Shown: positions 53,319 to 61,931, counted from the first letter of the stretch. The stretch is 64,000 nt of DNA from a bacterium BMS3Abin14 (GCA_002897695.1 BDTG01000004.1:1-64000); one strand, 5' to 3'. Translations and numbers: made by a program. The notes: generated by a model not told the origin, from the letters alone.

Positions 53319-54728
53319 ATGACAGGTGTGAAGGTTCTTATCGTCGATGATGAAGCCGTGATCCGGAGGGGACTCTGCCGTGTCCTTGAGGGAAGGGGCT
53401 ATCAGGTGGAAACCTCCGAAAGCGGTTTCATGGCCATCGAAAGGCTCCAGAAAACGCCCTTTGACATAGTCATCACTGACCTCAAAATGCCGGGAATGGA
53501 CGGGATCGAGGTACTGAAGGCCATCAAGATCCTGCAGCCGGCCGTGCCGGTCATCATCATTACCGGGTATTCCACCGTGGGGACAGCCGTGGAGGCCATG
53601 AAAAATGGGGCCTTCGACTATATTTCCAAACCCTTTACACCCGCACAGATCATCGAGATGGTTGAAAAGGCGCTGGAACAGCGAACCGTTCAGATGCAGC
53701 GCACCCATCCCGAGGTCGGGCACAACCTGAACGGGTTCGAGGTCTTTATCGGTGAGAGTGAAGCGATGCAGAAGGTATACATCAGGATCAAGCAGGTTGC
53801 GCCCACCGACAGTACGGTTCTTATCACGGGTCAGAGCGGAACCGGAAAGGAACTGGTTGCCAGGGCTATTCATAAGAACAGCATGCGCTGCAATAAGCCA
53901 TTTGTAGCTGTCGACTGCACATCCCTTGTGGAGAACCTTCTGGAGAGTGAACTGTTCGGCCATGTAAAAGGCTCCTTCACCGGGGCGGTACAGACTAAAA
54001 TGGGCCTGTTCAAGGTCGCAGACGGAGGGACCCTGTTCCTCGATGAGATATCCAACATCAGCCTGGCCACCCAGGGCAAACTATTGCGGGTCCTCCAGGA
54101 GTTCGAAATAACCCCCATCGGGGGAACCGAACCCCTCCCCATCGACATCCGTCTCATAACCGCCACCAACCGGGACCTGGATGAACTGGTCGATGAGGGG
54201 CTTTTCCGAAAGGACCTGTTCTTCAGGCTAAATATCATCCCTGTCCACCTGCCTCCCCTGGTTGATCGAAAGGGGGATCTTCCCCTTCTCATCGGACATT
54301 TCCTTAAAAAGTTCTCCGAGGAGATGGGCAAGGACATCCATGGGGTATCACCGGCCGCCATGTCCATCCTGACGCAGCATCCCTTCACCGGGAACGTCAG
54401 GGAGCTGGAAAATATTATCGAAAGAGCTGTCGTCCTCACCAACAGCAAGCTCATTCAACCTGAGGATCTGGAAATTCGGCCGGTCGGCGACAGTCCTTCC
54501 AAGACTATTTCCGAGCCTGTTCCCCTGAGCGCGGAGAGCCTGAAAGAGATCAAGAGACAGGTCAGAGAAGAAGCGGTCAGGCCCATTGAACGCGCCTTCC
54601 TTCTCCAGGCCCTTGAGCGAAACGACTGGAACGTCACCCGGGCCGCCAGGGATGTGGGAATGTTGAGGCCCAACTTTCAGGCGCTGCTAAAAAAACAGGG
54701 GATTTCCGCGAGGAACCATACAGGATGA
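53319..54728 (+). CDS. Sigma-54-dependent response regulator (NtrC family)
   Basis: Encodes 469 residues: a receiver domain (VLIVDDEAVIRR, phospho-acceptor Asp54 in VITDLKMPGMDG), an AAA+ domain (GQSGTGKE Walker A; sigma-54 contact loop GSFTGA instead of the usual GAFTGA; DGGTLFLDEI Walker B), and a Fis-type helix-turn-helix (NDWNVTRAARDVGMLRPNFQ). ATG at 53319 follows GGGGGAG. The kinase gene follows by 77 bases. Its target could be the -24/-12 promoter at 61989-62005 of the convergent operon. The Ser in the GAFTGA loop is a tolerated but less common variant. Confidence 0.93.
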   Translation: MTGVKVLIVDDEAVIRRGLCRVLEGRGYQVETSESGFMAIERLQKTPFDIVITDLKMPGMDGIEVLKAIKILQPAVPVIIITGYSTVGTAVEAMKNGAFDYISKPFTPAQIIEMVEKALEQRTVQMQRTHPEVGHNLNGFEVFIGESEAMQKVYIRIKQVAPTDSTVLITGQSGTGKELVARAIHKNSMRCNKPFVAVDCTSLVENLLESELFGHVKGSFTGAVQTKMGLFKVADGGTLFLDEISNISLATQGKLLRVLQEFEITPIGGTEPLPIDIRLITATNRDLDELVDEGLFRKDLFFRLNIIPVHLPPLVDRKGDLPLLIGHFLKKFSEEMGKDIHGVSPAAMSILTQHPFTGNVRELENIIERAVVLTNSKLIQPEDLEIRPVGDSPSKTISEPVPLSAESLKEIKRQVREEAVRPIERAFLLQALERNDWNVTRAARDVGMLRPNFQALLKKQGISARNHTG

Positions 54729-54755
54729 ATGGACTATTTACGACCCTGTCAATGT
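54727..54755 (-). repeat. Dispersed hairpin repeat, partial copy
   Basis: The minus strand reads CATTGACAGGGTCGTAAATA followed by GTCCATTC, the first block of the family. It occupies the gap between the response regulator and kinase genes. Confidence 0.5.
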
Positions 54756-54805
54756 GGCAGTAACCTCTCCCTGAAAAGGGAACAGGGGAAACGGAGGAGG
54801 CGGGC

Positions 54806-56359
54806 GTGCGTCTGAAACTGATCGTTCAGATCTCGCTGATTACAGGAATCGTCCTGTTTTTTACCTCCGCCCTTTTCGGTTATTTCAACATCTCCACCCT
54901 CAAACATGCCTTCCTCGAGAGTACAGTAACCGACCTCGACCATCTGAGCGAAACCATACTTAGAACCGTATTCCATCAGATGCTGAAAAACGACAGGGAT
55001 GAGATCCAGGTTACGATAAGGGAGGTCGCCCAACAGAAGGGGATTGAGCAGGTCAGGCTTATCAACAGAGAGGGAGTGGTGGCCCTCTCCACCGGAAGGG
55101 CTGGAATCAGCGCCGGCCCCGGTGGCGTAAAGGCCCCTGCCTGCATAATTTGCCATAACTATGGAATGTCCTGGGAAGATCCCTCCCCCATGGCCCGAAG
55201 CAGAATGTTCCTTGACAGTAACGGGAACAAAGTTCTCGGCCTGGTCAAGCCCATATATAATGAGAAGGTGTGCTGGACCGGTGAATGCCATACCCATTCC
55301 AGGGATACACATCTTCTGGGCCTTCTGGACATTACCATCTCCGCCGCCCCCATGCTGTCGAAGATCCGCAATTATCGCAACAATACAATCATTCAGATAC
55401 TTTTCCTGATCCTCTCCATATCACTCTGCCTCACCCTGCTCACCCAGAGGCTGATCGTCAAGCCGGTTCATACGCTGTTGGAACACACACGGGCCGTCGG
55501 CAGGGGAAAATGGCGTTTCATAGAGTCGGTGCCGGGGGATGAACTGGGGGAACTTGCCGAGGCGTTCAACGACATGACAGGCAAACTGAAAAAGGCCCGG
55601 GAGGAACGGGATGAGTGGGCAGCAACCCTGGAAACCCGCGTGGAGGAACGAACGCGCAAAATAAAGGAGATGCAGTCCGTTCTTATCCGCTCGGAAAAAC
55701 TGGCGTCCCTCGGGGAACTCGTCGCGGGGATCGCCCACGAGCTCAATAATCCTCTTACGGGGATCATGATACACGCTCCTTTCATCGCGGAGGACCCACG
55801 GCTGGACGAAGGGCTGAAAGAGGATTGCCAAACTATTATCCACGAGGCCAAGCGCTGCTCCAGGATCGTCAGGAAACTGCTGGACTTCGCCAGGGTTTCC
55901 GATCCCCAAAAAACGATGCAGTCGGTCAATGAGGCCATTAATCGAAGCATTGCCCTGATTGAGCACCATGCCGATTTCAACGACATCGAGATCGTCAAAG
56001 AGTATGCTCCTGACCTTCCGAATACATTGATGGACGCTTCCCAGATCGAACAGGTCTTCATCAACATGATGGTTAACGCTAGCCAGGCAATGCCGGCGGG
56101 GGGGAAGCTGACCATCGGAACGGGGTTAAATGCGGCAGGGGACAGCATCTACATCCGGATCGAGGACACAGGCTGCGGCATTCCGAAAGAAAACATGGAA
56201 AAACTCTTCGATCCCTTTTTCAGCACCAAGGGAAACAAGGGAACCGGCCTGGGCCTTTCGGTTTCCTACGGAATCATCCAGTCCCACGGCGGTGAGATCG
56301 AGGTTGACAGCAAGCCGGACAGAGGGACAGTCTTTATCATTACTCTTCCCGTCGCATGA
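54806..56359 (+). CDS. Sensor histidine kinase with periplasmic c-type haem motifs
   Basis: Encodes 517 residues. A membrane segment (7-27) precedes a periplasmic domain of about 165 residues containing CIICH (113-117) and CWTGECH (156-162), i.e. CxxCH and a Cx4CH variant. A second membrane segment (about 193-213), a HAMP linker and a coiled coil lead to the HisKA domain with AHELNNPLTG (His311) and an HATPase domain (N box MMVNASQAM, G1 DTGCGIP, G2 GTGLGLS). The haems, if attached, would let it sense redox state, NO/CO or quinol status. The start is GTG at 54806. It is paired with the upstream response regulator. Confidence 0.9.
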   Translation: MRLKLIVQISLITGIVLFFTSALFGYFNISTLKHAFLESTVTDLDHLSETILRTVFHQMLKNDRDEIQVTIREVAQQKGIEQVRLINREGVVALSTGRAGISAGPGGVKAPACIICHNYGMSWEDPSPMARSRMFLDSNGNKVLGLVKPIYNEKVCWTGECHTHSRDTHLLGLLDITISAAPMLSKIRNYRNNTIIQILFLILSISLCLTLLTQRLIVKPVHTLLEHTRAVGRGKWRFIESVPGDELGELAEAFNDMTGKLKKAREERDEWAATLETRVEERTRKIKEMQSVLIRSEKLASLGELVAGIAHELNNPLTGIMIHAPFIAEDPRLDEGLKEDCQTIIHEAKRCSRIVRKLLDFARVSDPQKTMQSVNEAINRSIALIEHHADFNDIEIVKEYAPDLPNTLMDASQIEQVFINMMVNASQAMPAGGKLTIGTGLNAAGDSIYIRIEDTGCGIPKENMEKLFDPFFSTKGNKGTGLGLSVSYGIIQSHGGEIEVDSKPDRGTVFIITLPVA

Positions 56360-56364
56360 ACCCA

Positions 56365-56880
56365 TCACTCATCCAGCAGCGCGAGGAGTTCCCGTTCCTG
56401 CCTTATTGCCTCACTGCAAACTGACCAGACCCGATAGTTCTCAAGACCGAGAATCGTCAGGCCCGCGAAGAACACCGGCCAGAAATTCTCCCGAAGCCCG
56501 CCGGCATAGTAGTAGAACAGATAAAATGCCGAAAGATACCCGATGTGCGACCAGCCCCGGTAGCGATCGGGGCCTGTGCTCAAATGGCCCAGGATGAGAG
56601 CGAGGGCGGAAAAGGCGTAGACGACCAGTGCGATGCTGATGAGGGTGGTGGGAGGGGAGCCGCCCAGAAGATGCCGCATTTTTTCGGAAATTGGGGGGAG
56701 AAACCGGAAATTTGCCACTGCCCCCAGGCTAACCAGGAAAAAAAGGACCATCCACCAAATACTGTAACGTATCTGTTGTTTAAGGTATCGGATTCGATCA
56801 AGGATTTTGCTGCGGCGCGAGTCCTGGCTCGGCACACCCTGTCCGGAGCCAAGCGATGACTTTGTTCCTGTTCTCGCCAT
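56365..56880 (-). CDS. Membrane protein of unknown function, four helices
   Basis: Encodes about 171 residues. A basic, probably cytoplasmic N-terminus (about 1-35, RIRYLKQQIRYSIW) precedes four hydrophobic helices, with short loops containing STGPDRYRGWSH and a C-terminal charged helix. I do not recognise a family. It follows the haem-sensor gene by 66 bases on the same strand and is the last gene of that operon. The start at 56880 is tentative. Confidence 0.6.
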   Translation of the reverse strand: MARTGTKSSLGSGQGVPSQDSRRSKILDRIRYLKQQIRYSIWWMVLFFLVSLGAVANFRFLPPISEKMRHLLGGSPPTTLISIALVVYAFSALALILGHLSTGPDRYRGWSHIGYLSAFYLFYYYAGGLRENFWPVFFAGLTILGLENYRVWSVCSEAIRQERELLALLDE

Positions 56881-56946
56881 AAGAGCACTCAGCTCGCCAT
56901 TTAGCCCGAGGACTTTCAAGGGTACTCGGGGCCACACCCAAGGGGA

Positions 56947-57804
56947 CTAAACCGGATCAACCTCCTCTTCTTTTGACATACTATCCTCTTCCCTGATTTT
57001 TCTCAATTCCATTTCAGCAAGATGTCTCCCCCTGGCCATGTCAAGATAGGTCCTTGCAAGTGACTCAACTTCCCTGACTCCTTTTGGAAGATCGTTATCC
57101 AGGCTCCCCTCGGAGACCTTTTTCACATAGTCCATCAACTGGCCAATCGGATGCAGAAGGTTCCGTCTGAGGATGGCGCTTACCCCGCCCACCGACAAGA
57201 TGAGAACCATTATGCAGAAAACCGTCATTCTCCAGCGCAGGGCGCGCAGTCTTGTGTCCAGAGGATCGGGCGACAGACCGACATCCAGTGTTCCGAGAAT
57301 TTTCTGGTGGGGAGGGTGAAAATGACAGTCACCCGCGGAGCATCCGGTATCGTTGTATATGGGCGCGGTGATAGCCAGCACATTGCGGTTCTTTTTATTT
57401 ACGAACCGCCTCGCCTGCTGCATGGACCCCAACCGTGCCGTCGGCTTGGAACCGCTGTGACACCCTATACAGCCGGCTGTCTTTTTGTCCACGACCTGGT
57501 TTACCTCCCCGGGGTCCGAGGAGAACATGATAACCCCTTTTTTATTGAAGATACGAAGATGCTCGACTCCCTTCTGGGCGCCGATACTGTCTATTACACG
57601 GTAAAGGGTTTCCCTGTCCGACTTCATCATGGTGTAGCGCGTTGAACTGATGACGGTATCGGCAAGGCTGACCTCATGCTGTATCGCATCCCTCAGAAGG
57701 TCCCCCTTAATGGAGGAGTAGAGAATGAGGCTGCAGACGATGACAAAGCCGGTCAGGGAAAGCGCGATCGGGACAATGGCTTTGGAAACGAAGTTGTTAA
57801 ACAT
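56947..57804 (-). CDS. Kinase-less membrane protein with the same haem sensor segment
   Basis: Encodes 285 residues. A membrane segment (11-31), a periplasmic domain with CIGCH (112-116) and CSAGDCH (155-161), a second membrane segment (about 194-212) and a HAMP-like helix pair follow, then a short charged tail with no output domain. Motif order, spacing (CxxCH then Cx4CH, about 43 residues apart) and flanking helices match the sensor half of the kinase at 54806-56359. ATG at 57804 follows AAAGGAGG. It may gate electron flow, act as a co-sensor, or carry signals to the kinase. Confidence 0.85.
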   Translation of the reverse strand: MFNNFVSKAIVPIALSLTGFVIVCSLILYSSIKGDLLRDAIQHEVSLADTVISSTRYTMMKSDRETLYRVIDSIGAQKGVEHLRIFNKKGVIMFSSDPGEVNQVVDKKTAGCIGCHSGSKPTARLGSMQQARRFVNKKNRNVLAITAPIYNDTGCSAGDCHFHPPHQKILGTLDVGLSPDPLDTRLRALRWRMTVFCIMVLILSVGGVSAILRRNLLHPIGQLMDYVKKVSEGSLDNDLPKGVREVESLARTYLDMARGRHLAEMELRKIREEDSMSKEEEVDPV

Positions 57805-57859
57805 GTCCACTCCTCCTTTCCGGCCTTCCGTAAGCGCGGTGATGATTTCTGAAAAGCGC

Positions 57860-59152
57860 TCAACCCTGAGGTGGTCTTGAGGTAGTCCTGTACGCCGCGG
57901 ACGGCGCTGCCCTCCACGGATACAGGATTGGGAGCCGGTAGAGGATAAAACGATACACCACCACGAACAGGGCAAACAATGTTACCGATATGATCAGTTC
58001 GAACGGGTGGGGGATTTCCTGATAAAGGTTCCAGTTGAAACTGATCAGGGCAGTATCCAGACGGTTCATCACCACACCAAAAATGGTGAGAAAAGCGGTA
58101 AACCGGGCCAGACCTACGCTGTTTTTCCTGATGGCGATGGAGAAGAGGATGAGGGGAAGAATTACCCCAAGGAAGATCTCCAGCATGAACAAACGACCCC
58201 AGCCGGTTGCCAGATAGGCCCACTCGTTGTCATGGGCAATCCCTATAAGCTTGATAGCCAGGTAGGTTATCAGAGCCATGGCTGAGCCTTTGGCCAGACT
58301 GATGGTAATGGTCCCGAGATTATCCAGAAACTCACGGCTGCATCTCCAGGCCATGGTTTTTTCAACAATGGTGCTCACCGCAATGATCATGCACAGCCCC
58401 GCGAATACCGATGAACAGAGAAAAAATATCCAGAGAAACTCCTGCGAATACCAGAGTGGATGCACCTTTCCCGGCGCATAGGTAAAGAGGGCTCCCAAGG
58501 CCCCCTGGTGGAGAGTTGACAGGATAATCCCGGCCACGGTCAGCCCGATGGTCCCACTTTTTATAAACTTCTTCGCGTTGGGCCAGTTGATCCATTCAAA
58601 AAACGACTCGGAAACTTCCATCATCTGCACTGACAGGTAGATCGCAACATGCCACCCGACCAGAAAGAGGACAGCAGCCGTACCCCAGGAAACAAACATG
58701 GGATAGTAGAGCCGCCACGGACGCCCAAGATCCATCAGGAGGTAAATAACCGCAAAGGAATATCCCATCAATCCGTTGAGCAGCGCCAGTTGCAATATGG
58801 GCTTGAATTTGCTCTGGCCAAACAGTTCCACCGCAGTACCGAGCAGAAACCCAGAGGCGGAGAGTGGGACCATTACGAAGAGTCCGAAACCCAGGAAAAG
58901 ACCCCACGGATAATCGTTGGAAGCGCGGGTAACGGCGCCGAGGCCCGCGGCATACCTGTACAGGATTAGAGGAAAGCCCACGGCAAAGATCAGGGCTATG
59001 ACCCAATTGAACGGGTTATGCAGGACCTGCCGCAAGTACTCCCTGGGCGAGAATCCCAGCAGAAGTTTCTGCCTGAAGCTCCACGTATGGCCATCATCAG
59101 GATCATTCAGAGAGTCGATCGGCCTAAAGCCATTTTCCACAAGGCGGTTCAT
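57860..59152 (-). CDS. NrfD/HybB-family quinone-interacting membrane subunit
   Basis: Encodes 430 residues with about ten membrane helices. Characteristic segments are DYPWGLFLGFGLFVMVPLSASGF, LMDLGRPWRLYYPMF and the LHQGALGALFTY loop. NrfD/HybB/HmcC proteins exchange electrons between menaquinol and the adjacent HybA-like Fe-S subunit. The last bases of the Fe-S gene overlap its start by four bases, so the two are translationally coupled. Confidence 0.92.
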   Translation of the reverse strand: MNRLVENGFRPIDSLNDPDDGHTWSFRQKLLLGFSPREYLRQVLHNPFNWVIALIFAVGFPLILYRYAAGLGAVTRASNDYPWGLFLGFGLFVMVPLSASGFLLGTAVELFGQSKFKPILQLALLNGLMGYSFAVIYLLMDLGRPWRLYYPMFVSWGTAAVLFLVGWHVAIYLSVQMMEVSESFFEWINWPNAKKFIKSGTIGLTVAGIILSTLHQGALGALFTYAPGKVHPLWYSQEFLWIFFLCSSVFAGLCMIIAVSTIVEKTMAWRCSREFLDNLGTITISLAKGSAMALITYLAIKLIGIAHDNEWAYLATGWGRLFMLEIFLGVILPLILFSIAIRKNSVGLARFTAFLTIFGVVMNRLDTALISFNWNLYQEIPHPFELIISVTLFALFVVVYRFILYRLPILYPWRAAPSAAYRTTSRPPQG

Positions 59153-60096
59153 TCTCCCTGGCCCTCCTCTCCATTATGCGGCTCTTTATCTTCCGTTTCT
59201 TCCTTTCCCCCGGTCGCCAGCAGGTGAAATCCCATAAACATGGCGGGCCAGATGGCCAGGACCATCGGCACGGTGGAAAGGAAACTCTTTGCGTTGTCCA
59301 GGATCGGATGGTGCTGAAGGGTGGTGTCGAAACCCACCTGGTCGAAAGGAACGCCGGAAAGGTACATCCAGGACGTTCCGCCTACCTCCGTCTCCCCGTA
59401 GACATAGTCTATATACTTCTCGGGTTCCGACCGGATCCGCTCATGGGCGATCTTTATGAGGGTTTTCCGGTGGCCAAAGGTGAGGGTCTCCTGGGGGCAA
59501 GCCTCTACACAGGCGGGAGGCTTCCCATATTTCAGGCGGGTGTCGTAGCAGAAGATACATTTTCTTATCCTGGGCTCGAAAGCGCTGGAATAGGAGAATG
59601 CCGGGATTCGGAAGGGACAGGCGATCATGCAGTTTCTGCATCCGACACAGACATTCGGGTTGTAGATAACCGCTCCCTCATCTGTCTTAGTGTAGGCGTT
59701 GACGAAACACGAGGTCAGACATGCCGGTTCGTTGCAATGGTTGCACTGGATCTTTCGATAGACCGGCCCGCCTGATCCCTCCGTCTCATATCGGTTGACG
59801 ACCGTGTAGGCCCCCTCGTCGGTTCTGCGCTTCTGTGTGCCTTCGTGGAAGGTCTGGTCAAAAACCGAAGGATCGTCGAAGGGAAGGTCGGGCTCAGGAA
59901 GGCCCTGTTCCAGGTTGCACGCCGCCTCGCAGGTTCGGCAGCCGACACACCTGGTCAGGTCCACCAGCACCCCCATCCCCTCCGGGTAACCCTCGAACTC
60001 AGCCATGCCCAGGGCATTTTTGGTTGAGAACAACACCAGGGCGCTGCCGCCGGCAACGGTTGCCTTCAGGAATCTTCTCCGGCTTATACCACTCAT
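59149..60096 (-). CDS. Tat-exported four-cluster Fe-S subunit (HybA/HmcB-like)
   Basis: Encodes about 315 residues. The Tat signal is SRRRFLKATVAGGSALVLF. Cluster motifs are CVGCRTCEAACNLEQ, CNHCNEPACLTSC, CVGCRNCMIACPFR and CIFCYDTRL...CVEACP, i.e. four [4Fe-4S] sites. A C-terminal membrane anchor (about 268-290) and an acidic tail follow. It would link periplasmic cytochrome haems to the NrfD subunit. The start at 60096 places the Tat motif at the N-terminus. Confidence 0.92.
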   Translation of the reverse strand: MSGISRRRFLKATVAGGSALVLFSTKNALGMAEFEGYPEGMGVLVDLTRCVGCRTCEAACNLEQGLPEPDLPFDDPSVFDQTFHEGTQKRRTDEGAYTVVNRYETEGSGGPVYRKIQCNHCNEPACLTSCFVNAYTKTDEGAVIYNPNVCVGCRNCMIACPFRIPAFSYSSAFEPRIRKCIFCYDTRLKYGKPPACVEACPQETLTFGHRKTLIKIAHERIRSEPEKYIDYVYGETEVGGTSWMYLSGVPFDQVGFDTTLQHHPILDNAKSFLSTVPMVLAIWPAMFMGFHLLATGGKEETEDKEPHNGEEGQGE

Positions 60097-60147
60097 AATG
60101 TTCCAGCCCCCTTTCCATGTCGCAAGACGATCCCTTTCCATGAGAAC

Positions 60148-60675
60148 CTATTCATGCTGCCCTCCGATCCCGCCGCCTGAAGGCGCATATTTGCCGGAAT
60201 GATAGAATTTATTGCCCGCATCAGTCCTTTTGTGACAGTCCGTACACCCTGAGGGCGCTCCCATTTCAACGTGGCAATTGAGGCATCTCAGGTGATAGGC
60301 GCCTTTGAGTCCAGGTATGTCGTTATGAAACCGATCCGGATCGGACTCCATCGCCTTGATATGTTTTGCGGTGAAAGGATCTTTAACGTGGCAATCCGGG
60401 CAAGCCGCGGAGGATGTGCCTTTGTTATCCGAATGGCATTTCGCACATTTTTTCTCCGCAACGTTCGCTCCAAACGCGTGATGATGGCAGACAGAGCAAT
60501 CGTCCGCGATGTTCATGTGCATCGCGTGGTCAAAATCCACCCCACCGTAGAGGTTGGACAGGGAGTCTATCAGCAAGGATGAGGGCGGATCACCGGCGGC
60601 GCCGAAAGTTGGACCGGCGATAAAAAACAGCGCCACGATCATCCCTGCCAGTGCCCATTTCCTTCTCCTTTTCAT
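60148..60675 (-). CDS. Pentahaem cytochrome c (class III-like)
   Basis: Encodes about 175 residues. A signal peptide precedes five CxxCH motifs (CSVCH, CAKCH, CPDCH, CLNCH, CTDCH) interspersed with extra histidines suitable as distal ligands. ATG at 60675 follows GGGAGGG. It is the periplasmic electron carrier of the complex with the HybA- and NrfD-like proteins. Compared with the Hmc complex, which has a 16-haem cytochrome, this one is much smaller. Confidence 0.9.
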   Translation of the reverse strand: MKRRRKWALAGMIVALFFIAGPTFGAAGDPPSSLLIDSLSNLYGGVDFDHAMHMNIADDCSVCHHHAFGANVAEKKCAKCHSDNKGTSSAACPDCHVKDPFTAKHIKAMESDPDRFHNDIPGLKGAYHLRCLNCHVEMGAPSGCTDCHKRTDAGNKFYHSGKYAPSGGGIGGQHE

Positions 60676-60706
60676 CCGTTCGTCCCTCCCATGGTGTGCA
60701 GACTCG

Positions 60707-60904
60707 TTATTTATCATGTCTCTCATGTTTCCCGACATCCCCCCGGTATTTGATAACGTCCCTGTAAAATATCGGAAACACTACGAAAAACCCGAGGCAG
60801 ATAAGGTATTCGACGGCCTTGACATAATTATAGTAGTCCACAAGAGTGTGTATCTGCACCAATCTGCCGATGAAATCGAAAAACTCTGTTATCAGATGGA
60901 CCAT
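60707..60904 (-). CDS. Small membrane protein, 65 residues
   Basis: An ATG at 60904 follows AAGGAG with seven bases of spacing. The product has an aromatic, amphipathic N-terminus (MVHLITEFFDFIGRLVQIHT), one membrane helix (YLICLGFFVVFPIFYRDVI) and a basic tail with several His. It is co-directional with the cytochrome gene (31-base gap). Small one-helix subunits such as HmcD occur in related complexes, and this may be the equivalent. No homology could be tested. Confidence 0.7.
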   Translation of the reverse strand: MVHLITEFFDFIGRLVQIHTLVDYYNYVKAVEYLICLGFFVVFPIFYRDVIKYRGDVGKHERHDK

Positions 60905-60925
60905 GGAATATCTCCTTTTTCGCTG

Positions 60926-61183
60926 TTATTCGCCCATCCGGGTGGATTCGGTCGCCGGGATCTCTTTTCTGGAATGGCCGGTCACCAGCGCCTTCATGAA
61001 ACCAAGGAACAGCACAAGGGCCGGGACCAACTGGGCCACAACGATCAGCGCACAGACACCGATAAAGATGCTTACAAGAATTCCGCTCTTGTAAACCACC
61101 GAGGTGTCCACGGCGAACGCCGGGCTTATGGCCGCCAGAACCGCAGCCAGAGCCAACGAGATTGTCGAGATAACCGTTTTCAT
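60926..61183 (-). CDS. Small exported membrane protein, paralogue 2
   Basis: Encodes 85 residues with a cleavable-looking signal (MKTVISTISLALAAVLAAIS, ending AFA), a short exposed segment and one long helix (IFIGVCALIVVAQLVPALVLF). The helix shares IFIGV.A.IV..QL.PA.VLF with the protein at 61683-61931. GGAGAGGA lies upstream of the ATG. Function unknown; the pair flanks the receiver-like protein. Confidence 0.75.
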   Translation of the reverse strand: MKTVISTISLALAAVLAAISPAFAVDTSVVYKSGILVSIFIGVCALIVVAQLVPALVLFLGFMKALVTGHSRKEIPATESTRMGE

Positions 61184-61204
61184 TTTAATCCTCTCCTTTC
61201 CGTC

Positions 61205-61639
61205 CTACCCCTGTTGCATCTCCCCGCTCGGTTTCCCCGGCAGGACCTTTCTGGACAGCCTCCTGTCCGTTGAGTTATCGAAGGCACAGTGGACCACCTG
61301 TCTCAGTTCCTCCCTGTCATCGCTGTTAACGGGCTTTAAGGCATGGTAGAAGATCCCCTCTCGACGGAACCTTCGGATGAGGGGCAGGGACTCCTCATTT
61401 GATACGAGGATAATGATCAAATCCCGGTTGCACCTCTTCAAAAGGGGGATAATTTCCCTTGCCGATAATCCGTCGAACTCACTGCCCAGCAGGATGACCT
61501 TGGCCTCTTTCTTCAGGACATCACGAAGGACCACATCCACGGAATCCGCCTCGATAACCTCGTACTCGCTCCTGCTGAAAAACCCGGCGATCCGTCTGCG
61601 AGTCTCCTCATCCTTGTCCGCTACGAGAAGAAGCTGCAT
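61205..61639 (-). CDS. Receiver-like domain protein lacking the phospho-acceptor Asp
   Basis: Encodes 144 residues with a CheY-like pattern: LLLVADKDEETRRRI at the N-terminus, hydrophobic beta strands, and a conserved Lys in YHALKPVNSDDRE (the KP pair). The position normally held by the phospho-acceptor Asp (end of strand 3) reads VILLGSEFDG, so the acid is replaced by Gly/Ser. The acidic pocket at the start is partly retained. ATG at 61639 follows GGGGGAAGG. It is a probable pseudo-receiver that signals without phosphorylation. Redox operons of the Hmc type also encode a response regulator (rrf1). Confidence 0.75.
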   Translation of the reverse strand: MQLLLVADKDEETRRRIAGFFSRSEYEVIEADSVDVVLRDVLKKEAKVILLGSEFDGLSAREIIPLLKRCNRDLIIILVSNEESLPLIRRFRREGIFYHALKPVNSDDREELRQVVHCAFDNSTDRRLSRKVLPGKPSGEMQQG

Positions 61640-61682
61640 GGTCCTTCCCCCTTTCCAGGAAATACCCTGGCAGGTCATCCAA

Positions 61683-61931
61683 TCAGGAGACGCCGGACTT
61701 TCCATTCTCCGTCGCTCTCCCATGGTTTTTCGCCTTTCCGAAAATGGCCACCAGCATAGACCCGAAAAGAACCATAGCCGGGATCAACTGGAAGGCAACA
61801 ATGGCAGCGATAACTCCGATAAAAATCCATCCAATTAGACCGATGCCCCCACTTTCTGCGCCGCTCGCAGCAAAAGCCGAATTCGCGCACAGGAGGGTCA
61901 TCAACGTTACGACTCGAACCGTGTTTTTCAT
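61683..61931 (-). CDS. Small exported membrane protein, paralogue 1
   Basis: Encodes about 82 residues: a signal peptide (ending NSAFA), a Gly-rich turn, and the helix GLIGWIFIGVIAAIVAFQLIPA shared with the protein at 60926-61183. AAGGAGGTGAGAACA directly precedes ATG 61931. It is the first gene of the electron-transfer operon, downstream of the -24/-12 promoter. Function unknown; the duplication suggests a structural role in the complex. Confidence 0.78.
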   Translation of the reverse strand: MKNTVRVVTLMTLLCANSAFAASGAESGGIGLIGWIFIGVIAAIVAFQLIPAMVLFGSMLVAIFGKAKNHGRATENGKSGVS

